NCBI RefSeq assembly: GCF_025460805.1
Contig: NZ_JAMXFJ010000008.1
Span: 141,728 to 205,727 of the forward strand
Source of the DNA: Microvirga sesbaniae
Lineage (GTDB): Bacteria; Pseudomonadota; Alphaproteobacteria; Rhizobiales; Beijerinckiaceae
DNA length: 64,000 bases
Reading direction: 5' to 3'
This document shows positions 18,598-27,384 of the stretch, piece by piece (position 1 is the stretch's first letter; each line of letters opens with the position of its first letter). A program made the position numbers and the translations under genes. The notes below the pieces were generated by a model. That model made no database searches, had not been told where the DNA came from, and saw only the letters and a list, made by a program, of their open reading frames with translations.

Positions 18598-20619
18598 TCA
18601 CGCCGGCAGCGGCAGCCGCCTGGCTGCCGTTGCCTCTTCGACGGCGGACGTATTGGCCCCCTCCGGCACCTTTTCCTCGCCGCTCGCCACTTTCAGGCAC
18701 TGCACCACCGCATCCCTCAGGGACGAGACATAGTAGTCGGCGCCGAGCGTGGCGCGCATCGTCTCGCTTTTCAGCACCGCGTCCTCCGCCGGCCAGAGAC
18801 CGACCAGGGTCGGGGCTTTCGCCTTTTGCTTCAGGCGCCGCAGCAGATAGCGCAGATGGGCCGGCGTTCCGCTGATCTCCAGATAGCTGATGCACACCAT
18901 CTGCACGTCTGTCATGTCGAGGTTGAAGATCTCCCGGCGTGACACGGCCGAATGCGGCACGACCCGGGTGCCGAGCCCATGCTTGCTCAGGAGCTGCGCG
19001 AGCATCTCGGAGGCGGCCTCGTCGAGCGGCCCGCGGCCGGCAACGCACAGGACGGCCCCATCGGCCCGCCAAGCCTCGGGGATATGTCCCTCCGGCGGCA
19101 TCGGCGGCACCACCGCCGGCTCCTTGATGGCAGGCTTCTCGCTGGCGGGCGCCGCGACCGGATCATCCTTCGTCTCGCGCGGATGAGGATCCACATCGTC
19201 GTGGGGAGCGAGATCCTGCACGAGGGCCCGGATCACGTCCTTGACCTGATCGAGCTGGCGCTGGGTGAGAACCCCGCGCGTCGCATCGTTTGCGGCGAGC
19301 TGAAGCCCTCTTAACGCGACCTCGTCGTAGTAGGAGGTCAAGGAACGCTCCTTCAGCAGGAGCTCCGCCGAATCCAGCGCCTCGTCCGGATCGCCGGCCA
19401 GCATGCGCTGGTACAGGTTCTCGGCCGGCGTCAGAGCGGGCCTGTCGCCCAGAAGGACATCGAGAAATTCCAGGCGCTCCACATGCCGGCCCAGGACCAC
19501 GAGGCAAAGGGTCAAGGGCGTGGCGATGAGAAGGCCCACGGGCCCCCAGAGCCAAGTCCAGAAGATCGCCGAGATCACGACCGAGAAGGGCGAGAGACCC
19601 GTGCTTTGCCCATAGACGACGGGCTCGATCACATGGCCCATGAGGGGTTCGCCGATCAGGAACAGGGCCATGGCCATCAGCGCCATGGACCAGCCGGGAT
19701 CGACGGCAGCGGCCAGGAGGATGGGCGGCAGGGCTGCGACGAACGATCCGATATAGGGCACGAACCGCATCAGCGCGGCGAAGACGCCCCACAGGATCGG
19801 GCTCGGCACGCCGATGGCCCAGAGGCCCAGGGCCGCCACGACGCCGAAGGAGGCGTTCAAGGCGAGCTGGGTCAGGAAGTACCGGCTGAGCCGGCGCGCA
19901 GCATCGTCCATGGCCACCGTCGTCCGGTGGAGGTCGCTCGCCCCGAACAGGCGAATCATCCGGTCGCGCAGATCTTCCCGCTGCATGAGGATGAAGACCA
20001 GGACCACGAACACGATGCCCGTCGTGGCCAACGGCTCGAGCACCGGAAGCAAGACGTCCCGGGCCATCTGCATCGGTGTGGGCTCGGGTTCATGGACCTC
20101 GACCGGAAGGGGGCCGGCGTCCTGAGGCTCCTGTGCCGGTGCCGCCGTAGGAGCCGGCGACGCGGGCGCCTGGCCGGGCGGCGGCTCCGCAACGGCCCGG
20201 TCGAAGCGACGGCCGAAATCTTTCAAGAGGCTCGGCAGCTTTCCGAGCGTTCCCTCGCGCAGGGACCCGATCTTCGATTCGATCGTGGTCTGATAGCGCG
20301 GCAGGTCGCTGGCGAGACCCGCCAGCTGGAAGCCGATGACGGTGCCGAGGGAGATGATGATTCCAAGGGCGACCAGCACCGCGATGATGACGGACGGGAC
20401 GCGTCCGAGGCGCCACCGGCGCAGCACCTCGACGAAGGGCGCCAGCACGAACGCGAGGAGGATCGCCATCACGACAGGCAGGAAGACGTCCTGTCCCACA
20501 TAGAGCGCAGCCAGCACCACGACCCCGACGGCCAGGGTCATGAGGCCGGAGAGGCCTGGGACGCCGGGAGGTTCGATCTCCGTCTCCGTGGGGGGCGTGG
20601 TGTTGGGGCCAGGGCGCAT
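18598..20619 (-). CDS. AI-2E family (PerM-like) membrane transporter with extra C-terminal domain
   Basis: A 673-residue inner-membrane protein. The AI-2E/PerM core occupies about residues 15-400, with several TM helices, a Pro/Ala-rich soluble insertion at about 145-180 and the family hallmark 'RFVPYIGSFVAALPPILLAA' plus 'GEPLMGHVIEPVVYG'. After about residue 400 it continues with a helical cytoplasmic region ('LYQRMLAGDPDEALDSAE'), a Pro/Lys/Glu linker, and an alpha/beta domain (about 550-650, 'VLCVAGRGPLDEAASEMLAQLL') that recalls a B12-binding-type Rossmann fold without the cobalamin His motif. Family members are usually 340-400 residues. The ATG at 20619 is chosen because the longer frame would run through the divergent gene. 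The substrate is unknown; the family name does not prove AI-2 export. Confidence 0.85.
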   Translation of the reverse strand: MRPGPNTTPPTETEIEPPGVPGLSGLMTLAVGVVVLAALYVGQDVFLPVVMAILLAFVLAPFVEVLRRWRLGRVPSVIIAVLVALGIIISLGTVIGFQLAGLASDLPRYQTTIESKIGSLREGTLGKLPSLLKDFGRRFDRAVAEPPPGQAPASPAPTAAPAQEPQDAGPLPVEVHEPEPTPMQMARDVLLPVLEPLATTGIVFVVLVFILMQREDLRDRMIRLFGASDLHRTTVAMDDAARRLSRYFLTQLALNASFGVVAALGLWAIGVPSPILWGVFAALMRFVPYIGSFVAALPPILLAAAVDPGWSMALMAMALFLIGEPLMGHVIEPVVYGQSTGLSPFSVVISAIFWTWLWGPVGLLIATPLTLCLVVLGRHVERLEFLDVLLGDRPALTPAENLYQRMLAGDPDEALDSAELLLKERSLTSYYDEVALRGLQLAANDATRGVLTQRQLDQVKDVIRALVQDLAPHDDVDPHPRETKDDPVAAPASEKPAIKEPAVVPPMPPEGHIPEAWRADGAVLCVAGRGPLDEAASEMLAQLLSKHGLGTRVVPHSAVSRREIFNLDMTDVQMVCISYLEISGTPAHLRYLLRRLKQKAKAPTLVGLWPAEDAVLKSETMRATLGADYYVSSLRDAVVQCLKVASGEEKVPEGANTSAVEEATAARRLPLPA
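18610..18629 (+). terminator. Possible dpp operon terminator within the convergent 3' end
   Basis: An 8-base-pair perfect stem, CGGCAGCC and GGCTGCCG with loop GCCT, lies 18 bases behind dppF and inside the last codons of the opposing gene. The T-run is poor (TTGCCTCTT), so termination is only suggested. Confidence 0.35.
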
Positions 20620-20812
20620 TCGAGGGATCTCTGCTGAGTCGCGAGACACTCTCGCCGACGTGCAAACAACGCCCTCGGCGGCCAAACGATCCTTGAGCGT
20701 AGCAATATGGCCCGACAGCTGGCGGGACGCTGGGACCTTTTGCCATCTGAAAGCACGGGGATCCGGTCCCCATCTCAACGGAACCCCATCGGATCCCCGA
20801 CCCTCGACATCC

Positions 20813-21604
20813 ATGCCGCTCACCCGACGCAATCTCCTGATCGGTGCAGCCCTGGCTGCCTCTCCGACCGCCCACGCCCTCCAAAGCAAGCCCAGCAAAA
20901 TGCCCGTCATCACCCAGCGAAACAGTTTCAAGAGCGGCGGCAAGGCCATTGCCGTCGAAACCTTCCAGATGGATGGGACCGCCTCCCGCCCGGCCGTTCT
21001 CATGCTGCATGGCGCAGACGGCCTGAGCTATAACGGCCAATATCGTGAGGGTGCGCGGGACGTCGCGGCCGCCGGCTATCAGGTTCATCTCGTCCATTAT
21101 CTCGACCGCACCGGCGAAAGGCGGGCCTCGTTCGGCACCCTGTTTCAGAACTTCATGCCCTGGATGAGCACGGTTCAGGATGCGCTCGCCTTCGCGTCGG
21201 GTCATCAGGGTGCCGACCCACACCGGATCGGCATCGTCGGGATCTCGCTCGGAGCCGCGCTGGGCCTTGCGGTCGCGAGCACGGATCCGCGCGTGAAGGT
21301 CCTTGTGAACTATTTCGGACCGCTGCCGCAGGGTGCGATCGCCACGACGTCCCGGCTGCCGCCGACCCTGGTCCTGCATGGCTCCGCCGATCCGATCGTC
21401 CCGGTGGCGAACGCCTATGCGGTCGAGGCGCTTCTGCGCCAGCAGAACGTGCCACACGAGATCAAGGTCTATCCCGGACAGGGTCACGGCTTCAGGGGTG
21501 CGGCGCATGACGACGCGACGGCGCGATCCCTGGCGTTCCTCCGGCGGCATCTCGCCGGCACGACGGCTCCGGCGGACACCGGCCCTCTTCCCGCAGACGG
21601 ATGA
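20813..21604 (+). CDS. Dienelactone-hydrolase-like alpha/beta hydrolase, Tat signal
   Basis: A 263-residue secreted hydrolase. The N-terminus 'LTRRNLLIGAALAASPTAHA' carries a twin-arginine at residues 5-6 and a cleavage site after A22. The alpha/beta-hydrolase triad is S145 ('GISLG'), D193 ('HGSADPIVP') and H225 ('GQGHGF'). The family is that of dienelactone hydrolase, but the nucleophile is Ser rather than the Cys of classic ClcD, so esterase or peptidase activity on an unknown substrate is more likely. The ATG at 20813 is the one that places the Tat motif at the N-terminus. It is divergent from the AI-2E gene. Confidence 0.82.
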   Translation: MPLTRRNLLIGAALAASPTAHALQSKPSKMPVITQRNSFKSGGKAIAVETFQMDGTASRPAVLMLHGADGLSYNGQYREGARDVAAAGYQVHLVHYLDRTGERRASFGTLFQNFMPWMSTVQDALAFASGHQGADPHRIGIVGISLGAALGLAVASTDPRVKVLVNYFGPLPQGAIATTSRLPPTLVLHGSADPIVPVANAYAVEALLRQQNVPHEIKVYPGQGHGFRGAAHDDATARSLAFLRRHLAGTTAPADTGPLPADG

Positions 21605-21615
21605 CGCAATTAAGA

Positions 21616-21678
21616 CTAGAGCATCTTGATGCGGCGTATCGTTCGGGGCGGACCCAGAGGGCCGCACGATGCGCTAGA
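21616..21678. repeat. Diverged family-B palindromic repeat
   Basis: The stretch begins CTAGAGCATC and ends GATGCGCTAG, with an inner inverted repeat (GGCGGACC / AGAGGGCCGC region). It has the flanks of the 'GAGCATCGGA...TCCGATGCTC' repeats found near 48.4, 50.3 and 60.7 kb, but its centre differs. It lies between the hydrolase and the peptidase. Confidence 0.45.
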
Positions 21679-21704
21679 CCCTCGATTCAAAGACAGGAGC
21701 GATC

Positions 21705-23783
21705 ATGACGGCTTCAGACGCGGCACTCGCGGGCAACCCCCTTCTCACGCAGTGGACCACGCCCTTCGGCCTTCCTCCGTTCGAGAGCATCGCGCCGGAG
21801 CATTACAAACCTGCCTTCGATGCCGCGCTGGCCGAACAGCAGGCACAGATCGCCGCCATTGCGGACAATGCGGAGGAGCCCACCTTCGCCAACACCATCG
21901 AAGCCCTGGAGACGAGCGGACGGACGCTGAAGAAGGTCGGCGGCGTGTTCTTCAATCTGGCGGGCTCGCACACCAACGACGCGATTCAGGCGGTGGAGCG
22001 CGAGATGGCGCCGATTCTCGCCAAGCACCGCAACAGCATCTTCATGAACGAGGCGCTCTACAGGCGCGTGGCGGCGCTCTACGAGAAACGCGACAGCCTC
22101 GGGCTCTCGGCCGAGCAGGCTCGTGTCCTCGACCGCTACCACACCATCTTCGTGCGCGCCGGAGCAAGGCTCGGGCCTGACGAGAAGAAGCGGCTCGCGG
22201 CCATCACCGAGCGGCTCGCGAGTCTCGGCACGCAGTTCTCGCAGAACGTCCTGGCCGATGAAAAATCCTACCAGCTCGTCCTCGACGGCGAAGCCGATCT
22301 CGAAGGCCTGCCCTCCTTCCTGCGCGAGGCGGCCGCGCAGGCTGCCGAGGAGCGCGGGCTGAAGGGCAAGCATGTGATCACCCTCTCCCGGTCGAGCATT
22401 GAGCCGTTCCTGCAATTCTCCAAGCGGCGCGACCTGCGCGAGCAGGCCTTCAAGGCCTGGGCGGCGCGCGGCGACAACGGCGGTGCGACCGACAACAAGG
22501 CGATCATCGCCGAGACGGCGGCCCTGCGGGCCGAACGCGCGAAGCTCCTCGGCTACGAGACGTTCTCCGACTTCAAGCTCGCCGACACCATGGCCAAGAC
22601 GCCCGACAACGTGCAGAAGCTCCTGAACGACGTCTGGTCGCCGGCGATCGCCCGCGCCAACGCGGAGCGGGACGATCTGCAGGCCCAAGCTCAGGCGATC
22701 GGCGACAACATCGTCATCGAACCCTGGGACTGGCGCTACTATGCCGATCAGGTCCGCATGGCCCGCCACAACCTCGATGAGGCGACCATCAAGCCCTATT
22801 TCCAGCTCGACCGGATCATCGAGGCGTCCTTCGAGACGGCGCAGCGCCTCTTCGGTCTCAGCTTCCAGGAGCTGAAAGACTTCCCGCGCTACCACCCGGA
22901 CATCCGCGCCTGGCAGGTCGTGGATGCAGGCGGCCGCCCGATCGGCACCTTCATCGGGGATTACTTCGCACGGCCTTCGAAGCGCAGCGGCGCCTGGATG
23001 AGCGCCTTCCGGTCGCAGGAAAAGCTTACCGGCGATGTTCGGCCGATCATCGTCAACGTGATGAACTTCGCCAAGGGCGCTCCCGGCGAGCCGTCGCTCC
23101 TGAGCTTCGACGATGCCCGCACGCTGTTCCATGAATTCGGCCACGGCCTGCACGGCCTGCTCTCGGACGTGACCTATCCGCTGCTCGCGGGCACGGCGGT
23201 ATCGACGGATTTCGTCGAGCTGCCGTCGCAGCTCTACGAGCACTGGCTCTCGCAGCCAGGGATCCTTCGCCGCTACGCGACCCATTACCGGACCGGCGAG
23301 CCGCTCCCCGAGGAGCTGCTCGAGCGCCTCATGGCCGCGCGCAACTTCAACCAGGGCTTTGCCACGGTGGAGTACCTGGCCTCGGCCTTCGTCGATCTCG
23401 CGCTTCACCGGCGCCGGGATCTGAGCAACCTCGACGTCTCGGCTTTCGAGGCGGAGACGCTGAAATCTATCGGCATGCCGCGCGAGATCATCATGCGCCA
23501 CCGCACGCCGCACTTCACGCACGTGTTCTCCGGCGACGGCTATTCCTCGGGCTATTACAGCTATCTCTGGTCGGAGGTTCTGGATGCGGACGCCTTCATG
23601 GCCTTCGAGGAGACGGGAGACGCCTTCGACCGGGACATGGCGGCCAAGCTGAAGCGTTTCATCTACGCGGCCGGAAACCTGCGCGATCCGGCCGAGGCCT
23701 ATATGGCCTTCCGCGGGCGCCTGCCCACGGCGGACGCTCTTCTCGCCAAGCGCGGATTGGCTCCGATGGTCGAAGATGCGTGA
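21705..23783 (+). CDS. M3 family oligopeptidase / peptidyl-dipeptidase
   Basis: A 692-residue zinc metallopeptidase of family M3 (Dcp/oligopeptidase A type), cytosolic, degrading short peptides such as signal-peptide fragments and imported oligopeptides. The active site is H476-E-F-G-H480 ('LFHEFGHGLHGLL'), with the third-ligand region 'DFVELPSQLYEHW' about 25 residues later. There is no signal peptide. The length fits the family (about 680). GGAGCG lies six bases before the ATG. 'FSSGYYSYLWSEVLDADAF'-type sequence near residue 615 is typical of Dcp. Dcp and PrlC cannot be separated by eye. Confidence 0.92.
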   Translation: MTASDAALAGNPLLTQWTTPFGLPPFESIAPEHYKPAFDAALAEQQAQIAAIADNAEEPTFANTIEALETSGRTLKKVGGVFFNLAGSHTNDAIQAVEREMAPILAKHRNSIFMNEALYRRVAALYEKRDSLGLSAEQARVLDRYHTIFVRAGARLGPDEKKRLAAITERLASLGTQFSQNVLADEKSYQLVLDGEADLEGLPSFLREAAAQAAEERGLKGKHVITLSRSSIEPFLQFSKRRDLREQAFKAWAARGDNGGATDNKAIIAETAALRAERAKLLGYETFSDFKLADTMAKTPDNVQKLLNDVWSPAIARANAERDDLQAQAQAIGDNIVIEPWDWRYYADQVRMARHNLDEATIKPYFQLDRIIEASFETAQRLFGLSFQELKDFPRYHPDIRAWQVVDAGGRPIGTFIGDYFARPSKRSGAWMSAFRSQEKLTGDVRPIIVNVMNFAKGAPGEPSLLSFDDARTLFHEFGHGLHGLLSDVTYPLLAGTAVSTDFVELPSQLYEHWLSQPGILRRYATHYRTGEPLPEELLERLMAARNFNQGFATVEYLASAFVDLALHRRRDLSNLDVSAFEAETLKSIGMPREIIMRHRTPHFTHVFSGDGYSSGYYSYLWSEVLDADAFMAFEETGDAFDRDMAAKLKRFIYAAGNLRDPAEAYMAFRGRLPTADALLAKRGLAPMVEDA

Positions 23784-23791
23784 TCCCGGCC

Positions 23792-23813
23792 GACGGGCCT
23801 AAAAAGGCCCGTC
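23792..23813. terminator. Bidirectional hairpin between convergent genes
   Basis: GACGGGCCT and AGGCCCGTC form a perfect 9-base-pair stem with loop AAAA, eight bases behind the peptidase stop. There is no T-run on either strand. The right arm overlaps the stop codon of the small minus-strand ORF. Confidence 0.6.
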
Positions 23814-23988
23814 ACACCGACCCTGCTGTGAGTTCTTTCGACCGTCTCAGGGCGTAGAAGCGGATCTTGACGATGCGGGACGCCTCCCTGGGAGGCGCCT
23901 GAGGGGTCGGGACAGGACGCAGAACGCTCTTCAGGAAAGCCGCTCCCTTCGGATCGATCTCCAGGGCTTTCGCATCGAGCACCGGCAT
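23812..23988 (-). CDS. Small hypothetical protein, 58 residues
   Basis: A short ORF in an otherwise gene-free gap of about 290 bases. The product begins M-P-V-L-D-A-K-A-L-E-I-D and ends R-S-K-E-L-T-A-G-S-V; it is basic, with a Pro-rich middle (PVPTPQAPP) and no signal peptide or TM helix. AGAAGGGA lies about 10-15 bases before the ATG, a fair ribosome binding site. It ends in the hairpin shared with the convergent peptidase gene. No family is recognised. The frame could be accidental; I place it above chance because of the ribosome site, the fit to the gap and the terminator. Confidence 0.45.
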   Translation of the reverse strand: MPVLDAKALEIDPKGAAFLKSVLRPVPTPQAPPREASRIVKIRFYALRRSKELTAGSV

Positions 23989-24075
23989 GAGGGACTGTCC
24001 CTTCTTGGTTCGTGTCGGACCGGAAACGCAACGCCTACAAAGAAGAACAATTCTGTTACAGCAAAGTTCCCGTCA

Positions 24076-25077
24076 TCAGCCGACAAACCGGAGTTCGCTC
24101 ACCTGCCGGGACACTTGGCCGGGCGGCAGGATAGACGATGGAAAATGGGCTTTATTGGGGCTGTCGGGGAAACGCTGCGGCTCCAGGCAGAGCCCGCCAT
24201 GGCGCCCGTATCGGGCACCGTCCAGTCCCTGGACCGGGATGTCGATGAGATGGCCGTCATAGAACTGGACGCCGGGCTCCGTCGTCCACAATTCCATGGC
24301 GAGACCGTTCCGGCGTGAAGCGAGGGTCGCGGCATGGCGAAGCTCGCCATAGGGTCCGCGCAGAACGTAGTTGATGTCGTAGAGGGTGTGCTGATTCCCG
24401 TGGACCGGCCTCGGAGCCGTGAAATCGTAGTCGGTCCCGGCAACGGCCGCGATCTCCCCCGTCGGAATGAGATCGGGCCGGGTGGGCGTGATGAAATCCC
24501 CTGCGATCGTCAACTCGTGCGAGGAAATGTCCGGGCTGCCGTCGAGATTGAAATAACCGTGCGTGGTCAAATTGACCGGGGTGGGCTTGTCGCTCGTCGC
24601 CTCGAGGGCGATCCGGAGGCGCGATCCAGGCAGGAGCCTATAGGTGCAGGTCGCCACGAGGCGGCCCGGATAGCCCATGTCGCCATCGTCGGAGACGAGG
24701 CCGAGGGTCAGGCTGCCCGCTCCGTGATCGAGGATGCTCCACAGGCGCGTGCCGAATCCCATCGTGCCGCCGTGAAGCTGGTTCTCGCCTTCGTTCGCAT
24801 CGAGCCGGCAGGTCTCGCCGTTCAGGGTGAATTGCGCCTTCCCGATGCGGTTGCCATAGCGCCCGACGATGGCGCCGAAATAGGGAGAATGGGCGACGTA
24901 ATCCTCGATGGAATTGAGGCCCAGCACCACGCGCTGGGAGCCTCCCGCCAGGGGCACCGTCAGGTCCCGCACCACGGCGCCCCATGTGAGGACCTTCATG
25001 CCTATGCCGTCGGGTCCCTGCAGAGAGACCTGGAAAACATCTTGGCCGTCGAGGGTGCCGAAACGTTCGATCGTCAT
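24076..25077 (-). CDS. galM: Aldose 1-epimerase (galactose mutarotase)
   Basis: A 333-residue cytosolic enzyme that interconverts alpha and beta anomers of aldoses. Catalytic residues are visible: H102 ('LHGGTMGFGTRLW'), H173 ('TTHGYFNLDG') and the general base E299 ('LCLEPQRFPDSPN'). TAGGA lies five bases before the ATG at 25077, which excludes the longer frame reaching into the neighbour. It lies five bases behind the SMP-30 gene on the same strand, so the two form a sugar-catabolic pair: anomer conversion and lactone hydrolysis of a sugar such as galactose or arabinose. Confidence 0.92.
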   Translation of the reverse strand: MTIERFGTLDGQDVFQVSLQGPDGIGMKVLTWGAVVRDLTVPLAGGSQRVVLGLNSIEDYVAHSPYFGAIVGRYGNRIGKAQFTLNGETCRLDANEGENQLHGGTMGFGTRLWSILDHGAGSLTLGLVSDDGDMGYPGRLVATCTYRLLPGSRLRIALEATSDKPTPVNLTTHGYFNLDGSPDISSHELTIAGDFITPTRPDLIPTGEIAAVAGTDYDFTAPRPVHGNQHTLYDINYVLRGPYGELRHAATLASRRNGLAMELWTTEPGVQFYDGHLIDIPVQGLDGARYGRHGGLCLEPQRFPDSPNKAHFPSSILPPGQVSRQVSELRFVG

Positions 25078-25082
25078 GATTC

Positions 25083-25961
25083 CTACCCCTCGAAGAGATG
25101 AGCCTGCAGGCCGCGGATCCCGGTCTCGACCTTGAAGAGGTGGCCGGCCATCACGTCGATATGCGGATCGCGGCCGATGGAGGCCGTCGTGATGTACAGG
25201 GTGGTCAGGTCCGGCCCGCCGAAGGCGCATTTCGTCACCTGGGCGGTCGGAACCGGTACGATGCGCTCGATGGACCCGTCCGGCGCGAAGCGCGTGACGC
25301 GCGAGGCGCCCCAATGGCAGACCCAGACATGGCCCTCTGCATCCACCGCCATGCCGTCCGGATGGGCCCAGCCCTCCTCGAAGCGGACGAAGGGGCGCGG
25401 CTCGCCGATCCGCCCTCTCTCCGCGTCCAGGACATACACCGTCCCGTCGATCGTATCGGTCGCATAGAGCCTCCGCCCGTCGGGGCTGAAGGCCGGTCCG
25501 TTGGTGACGATGATGCCGGAATGGAACTGGGTCAGTTCCTTGCCGTCCCAGCGCCAGAAGGCGCCGGAGCCCTCCTTCTCCTCGTCGTCCATGGTGCCGA
25601 AATAGATGGCGCCGTCCGGCCCCACGTGACCGTCGTTGATGCGGTTGTTCGGCTTGTCGCTGTCGGGGGACACGAGGGGCTGCACATCGCCGGTCCTGAG
25701 GTTGAACCGGGCAAGGCCCGACTTGAAGCCCGCGATGACCACGTCCTCATCGGGCGTCAGCGCGATGAAGCCCACCCGCTCGGGCGCGTCGATGCGGAAA
25801 TGCTCCTTTGTTTCGGGATGGTAGCGCCAGACGCCCGGGTTCTTGATGTCGACCCAGAAGAGCGTGTTCGAGCGGTGGTCCCAGACCGGCCCCTCGCCCA
25901 GGACGCAGGCGCTCGCGACCGCCACATGGGGCGTTTCCGGATGAACGGCTGGATGTGTCAT
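25083..25961 (-). CDS. SMP-30/gluconolactonase/LRE family sugar lactonase
   Basis: A 292-residue six-bladed beta-propeller lactonase. The metal ligand E23 lies in 'LGEGPVWDHR'; 'RINDGHVGPDGAIYFGTM' and 'TNGPAFSPDGRRLYATDT' supply the Asn/Asp ligands typical of the family. It hydrolyses aldonolactones produced by sugar dehydrogenases. An AGGGGA ribosome site precedes the ATG. It probably forms an operon with galM downstream and perhaps with the amidase gene 73 bases upstream. The exact sugar is not determinable. Confidence 0.9.
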   Translation of the reverse strand: MTHPAVHPETPHVAVASACVLGEGPVWDHRSNTLFWVDIKNPGVWRYHPETKEHFRIDAPERVGFIALTPDEDVVIAGFKSGLARFNLRTGDVQPLVSPDSDKPNNRINDGHVGPDGAIYFGTMDDEEKEGSGAFWRWDGKELTQFHSGIIVTNGPAFSPDGRRLYATDTIDGTVYVLDAERGRIGEPRPFVRFEEGWAHPDGMAVDAEGHVWVCHWGASRVTRFAPDGSIERIVPVPTAQVTKCAFGGPDLTTLYITTASIGRDPHIDVMAGHLFKVETGIRGLQAHLFEG

Positions 25962-26034
25962 GATTTTCCCCTTGTGAGGCGGTGTGTGCTTCCCGGCTCC
26001 TGCCGGTAACTCCGGCCGCGCGGGATGGGTCCCG

Positions 26035-27228
26035 TCAGTCGGCTGCGCCGTCCGCGATTCGCTGCGCCAGAGTGACGAGGCTCATGTCGGAACCGGCGGG
26101 CCCCATGAGGGACAGCCCCAGCGGGGCACCCGAGCGGGAGGCCAGTGGAATCGACACCTGGGGCAGGCCCGACAGGACCGACAGGCAGAGCAGATTCAGG
26201 GCGTTGTTGCGATAGTCGTTCAGCGCCTCGTCGCTCTCCGAGAGCAGCGGCGCGACATCCGGCATGGTCGGCAGGATCAACACCGCATCGGGGGCGAGGA
26301 GCGCGCCGAACCGCTTGCGGAAGGCCGCCCGGATCACCTGGGCTTCCGTCACCTGGACGTCGGTCACGGCCTGCGAGAACGCGAACCGGTCGGCCACGCC
26401 CGGACCGAGAGGCGGCCTGTAGCGCTCGATCATCGGACCGTCGACGGTCCAGGCTTCCCGGCTCTGGATGTAGCGCATCGTCCAGTAGAGCGCCGTGAAA
26501 CCTTCCGTCGCCGCCTCGACCGGCTCGGGGGTGCCCAGCACGGCCTCCGTCCGGCGCAGGGCCGGCGCCAGGGCGTCCTGGACCTCTCTGCCGAGCAGAG
26601 CGAACGCATCCCGGGCCAGGAGCACCCGCGGGCTCTGCGGCAGGGGATGGCGGTCGGGGCCGAGCAGGACCTCGCCGACTCTGGCGAATGTGGCGCCGTC
26701 GCGGGTGAAATAACCGCAGGTGTCGAAGGAAGGCGCCAGATCATGACAGCCCTCGAGGCTCACCCGCCCGTGGGTGGGACGGATGCCGAAAAGACCGCAA
26801 TGGCTCGCCGGTGCCCGGACCGAGCCTCCGGTGTCGGTGCCGAGGGCAAAGTCGCACAATCCGTTCGAGACGGCCGCGGCCGATCCCGAGGACGAGCCGC
26901 CGGGAATGCGATCGGGCGCCCCGCCGTTCACCGGAGTGCCGAAATGGGCATTCTTGCCGCTCATGGAAAAGGCAAGTTCGTCCGTGATGGTCTTGCCGAC
27001 GAGACGGGCGCCCGAATCAAGGAGCGTCTGCACCGTGGGGGCCGTCCGGGTCTTGATGCCCGACATGGCGAGCATGTGGGGCGATCCCGCGCTGGTGGGA
27101 TAGCCCGCCACGTCGAACAGGTCCTTGGCCGCGAAGGTTAGACCCGACAGCGGCCCGCTCGGGGCGTGGGGGACTGGAACGGCCGGATAAGGCATGAAAG
27201 CCCGGGCAGGGTCGCGGTCGAGGAGCAT
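26035..27228 (-). CDS. Amidase (amidase signature family)
   Basis: A 397-residue serine amidase with the Ser-cisSer-Lys triad: K35 ('FAAKDLFDVAG'), the Ser-rich loop 'PGGSSSGSAAAV' (109-120) and nucleophile S136 ('DTGGSVRAPAS'). It is shorter than GatA or typical fungal amidases (about 470-500). It is cytosolic and hydrolyses a carboxamide to acid and ammonia; the substrate is unknown. It is divergent from a Liv-type importer 156 bases away, which suggests, but does not prove, that the importer brings in an amide or amide-like nitrogen source. A second Met at residue 12 is a possible start. Confidence 0.88.
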   Translation of the reverse strand: MLLDRDPARAFMPYPAVPVPHAPSGPLSGLTFAAKDLFDVAGYPTSAGSPHMLAMSGIKTRTAPTVQTLLDSGARLVGKTITDELAFSMSGKNAHFGTPVNGGAPDRIPGGSSSGSAAAVSNGLCDFALGTDTGGSVRAPASHCGLFGIRPTHGRVSLEGCHDLAPSFDTCGYFTRDGATFARVGEVLLGPDRHPLPQSPRVLLARDAFALLGREVQDALAPALRRTEAVLGTPEPVEAATEGFTALYWTMRYIQSREAWTVDGPMIERYRPPLGPGVADRFAFSQAVTDVQVTEAQVIRAAFRKRFGALLAPDAVLILPTMPDVAPLLSESDEALNDYRNNALNLLCLSVLSGLPQVSIPLASRSGAPLGLSLMGPAGSDMSLVTLAQRIADGAAD

Positions 27229-27384
27229 GGGACCTGTCGATGTTCAAGGAACGAAGGCGGCGAATGTGTCATTGCTCCCCGGGCTCGAGCAAGGCAGGAA
27301 TTCACGGAGCTTGGCAATTTGGTCTTTCTTCGAACCTGGATTGGCCCTAAATCCACGCAGGCTCTCGATGGCAAGGAACACGCA

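Noticed and set aside
20668..20692. Possible EcfG promoter upstream of the AI-2E gene (GGATC-N16-CGTT on the minus strand).
   Set aside because: The -35 core has one mismatch (GGATC for GGAAC) at a position that is normally invariant. Without expression data I do not call it.
23699..24031. A 110-codon minus-strand ORF in the gap behind the M3 peptidase.
   Set aside because: It overlaps the peptidase end, has Ser/Arg/Gly-rich composition and no ribosome site. The overlapping 58-residue ORF in another frame is the better candidate.
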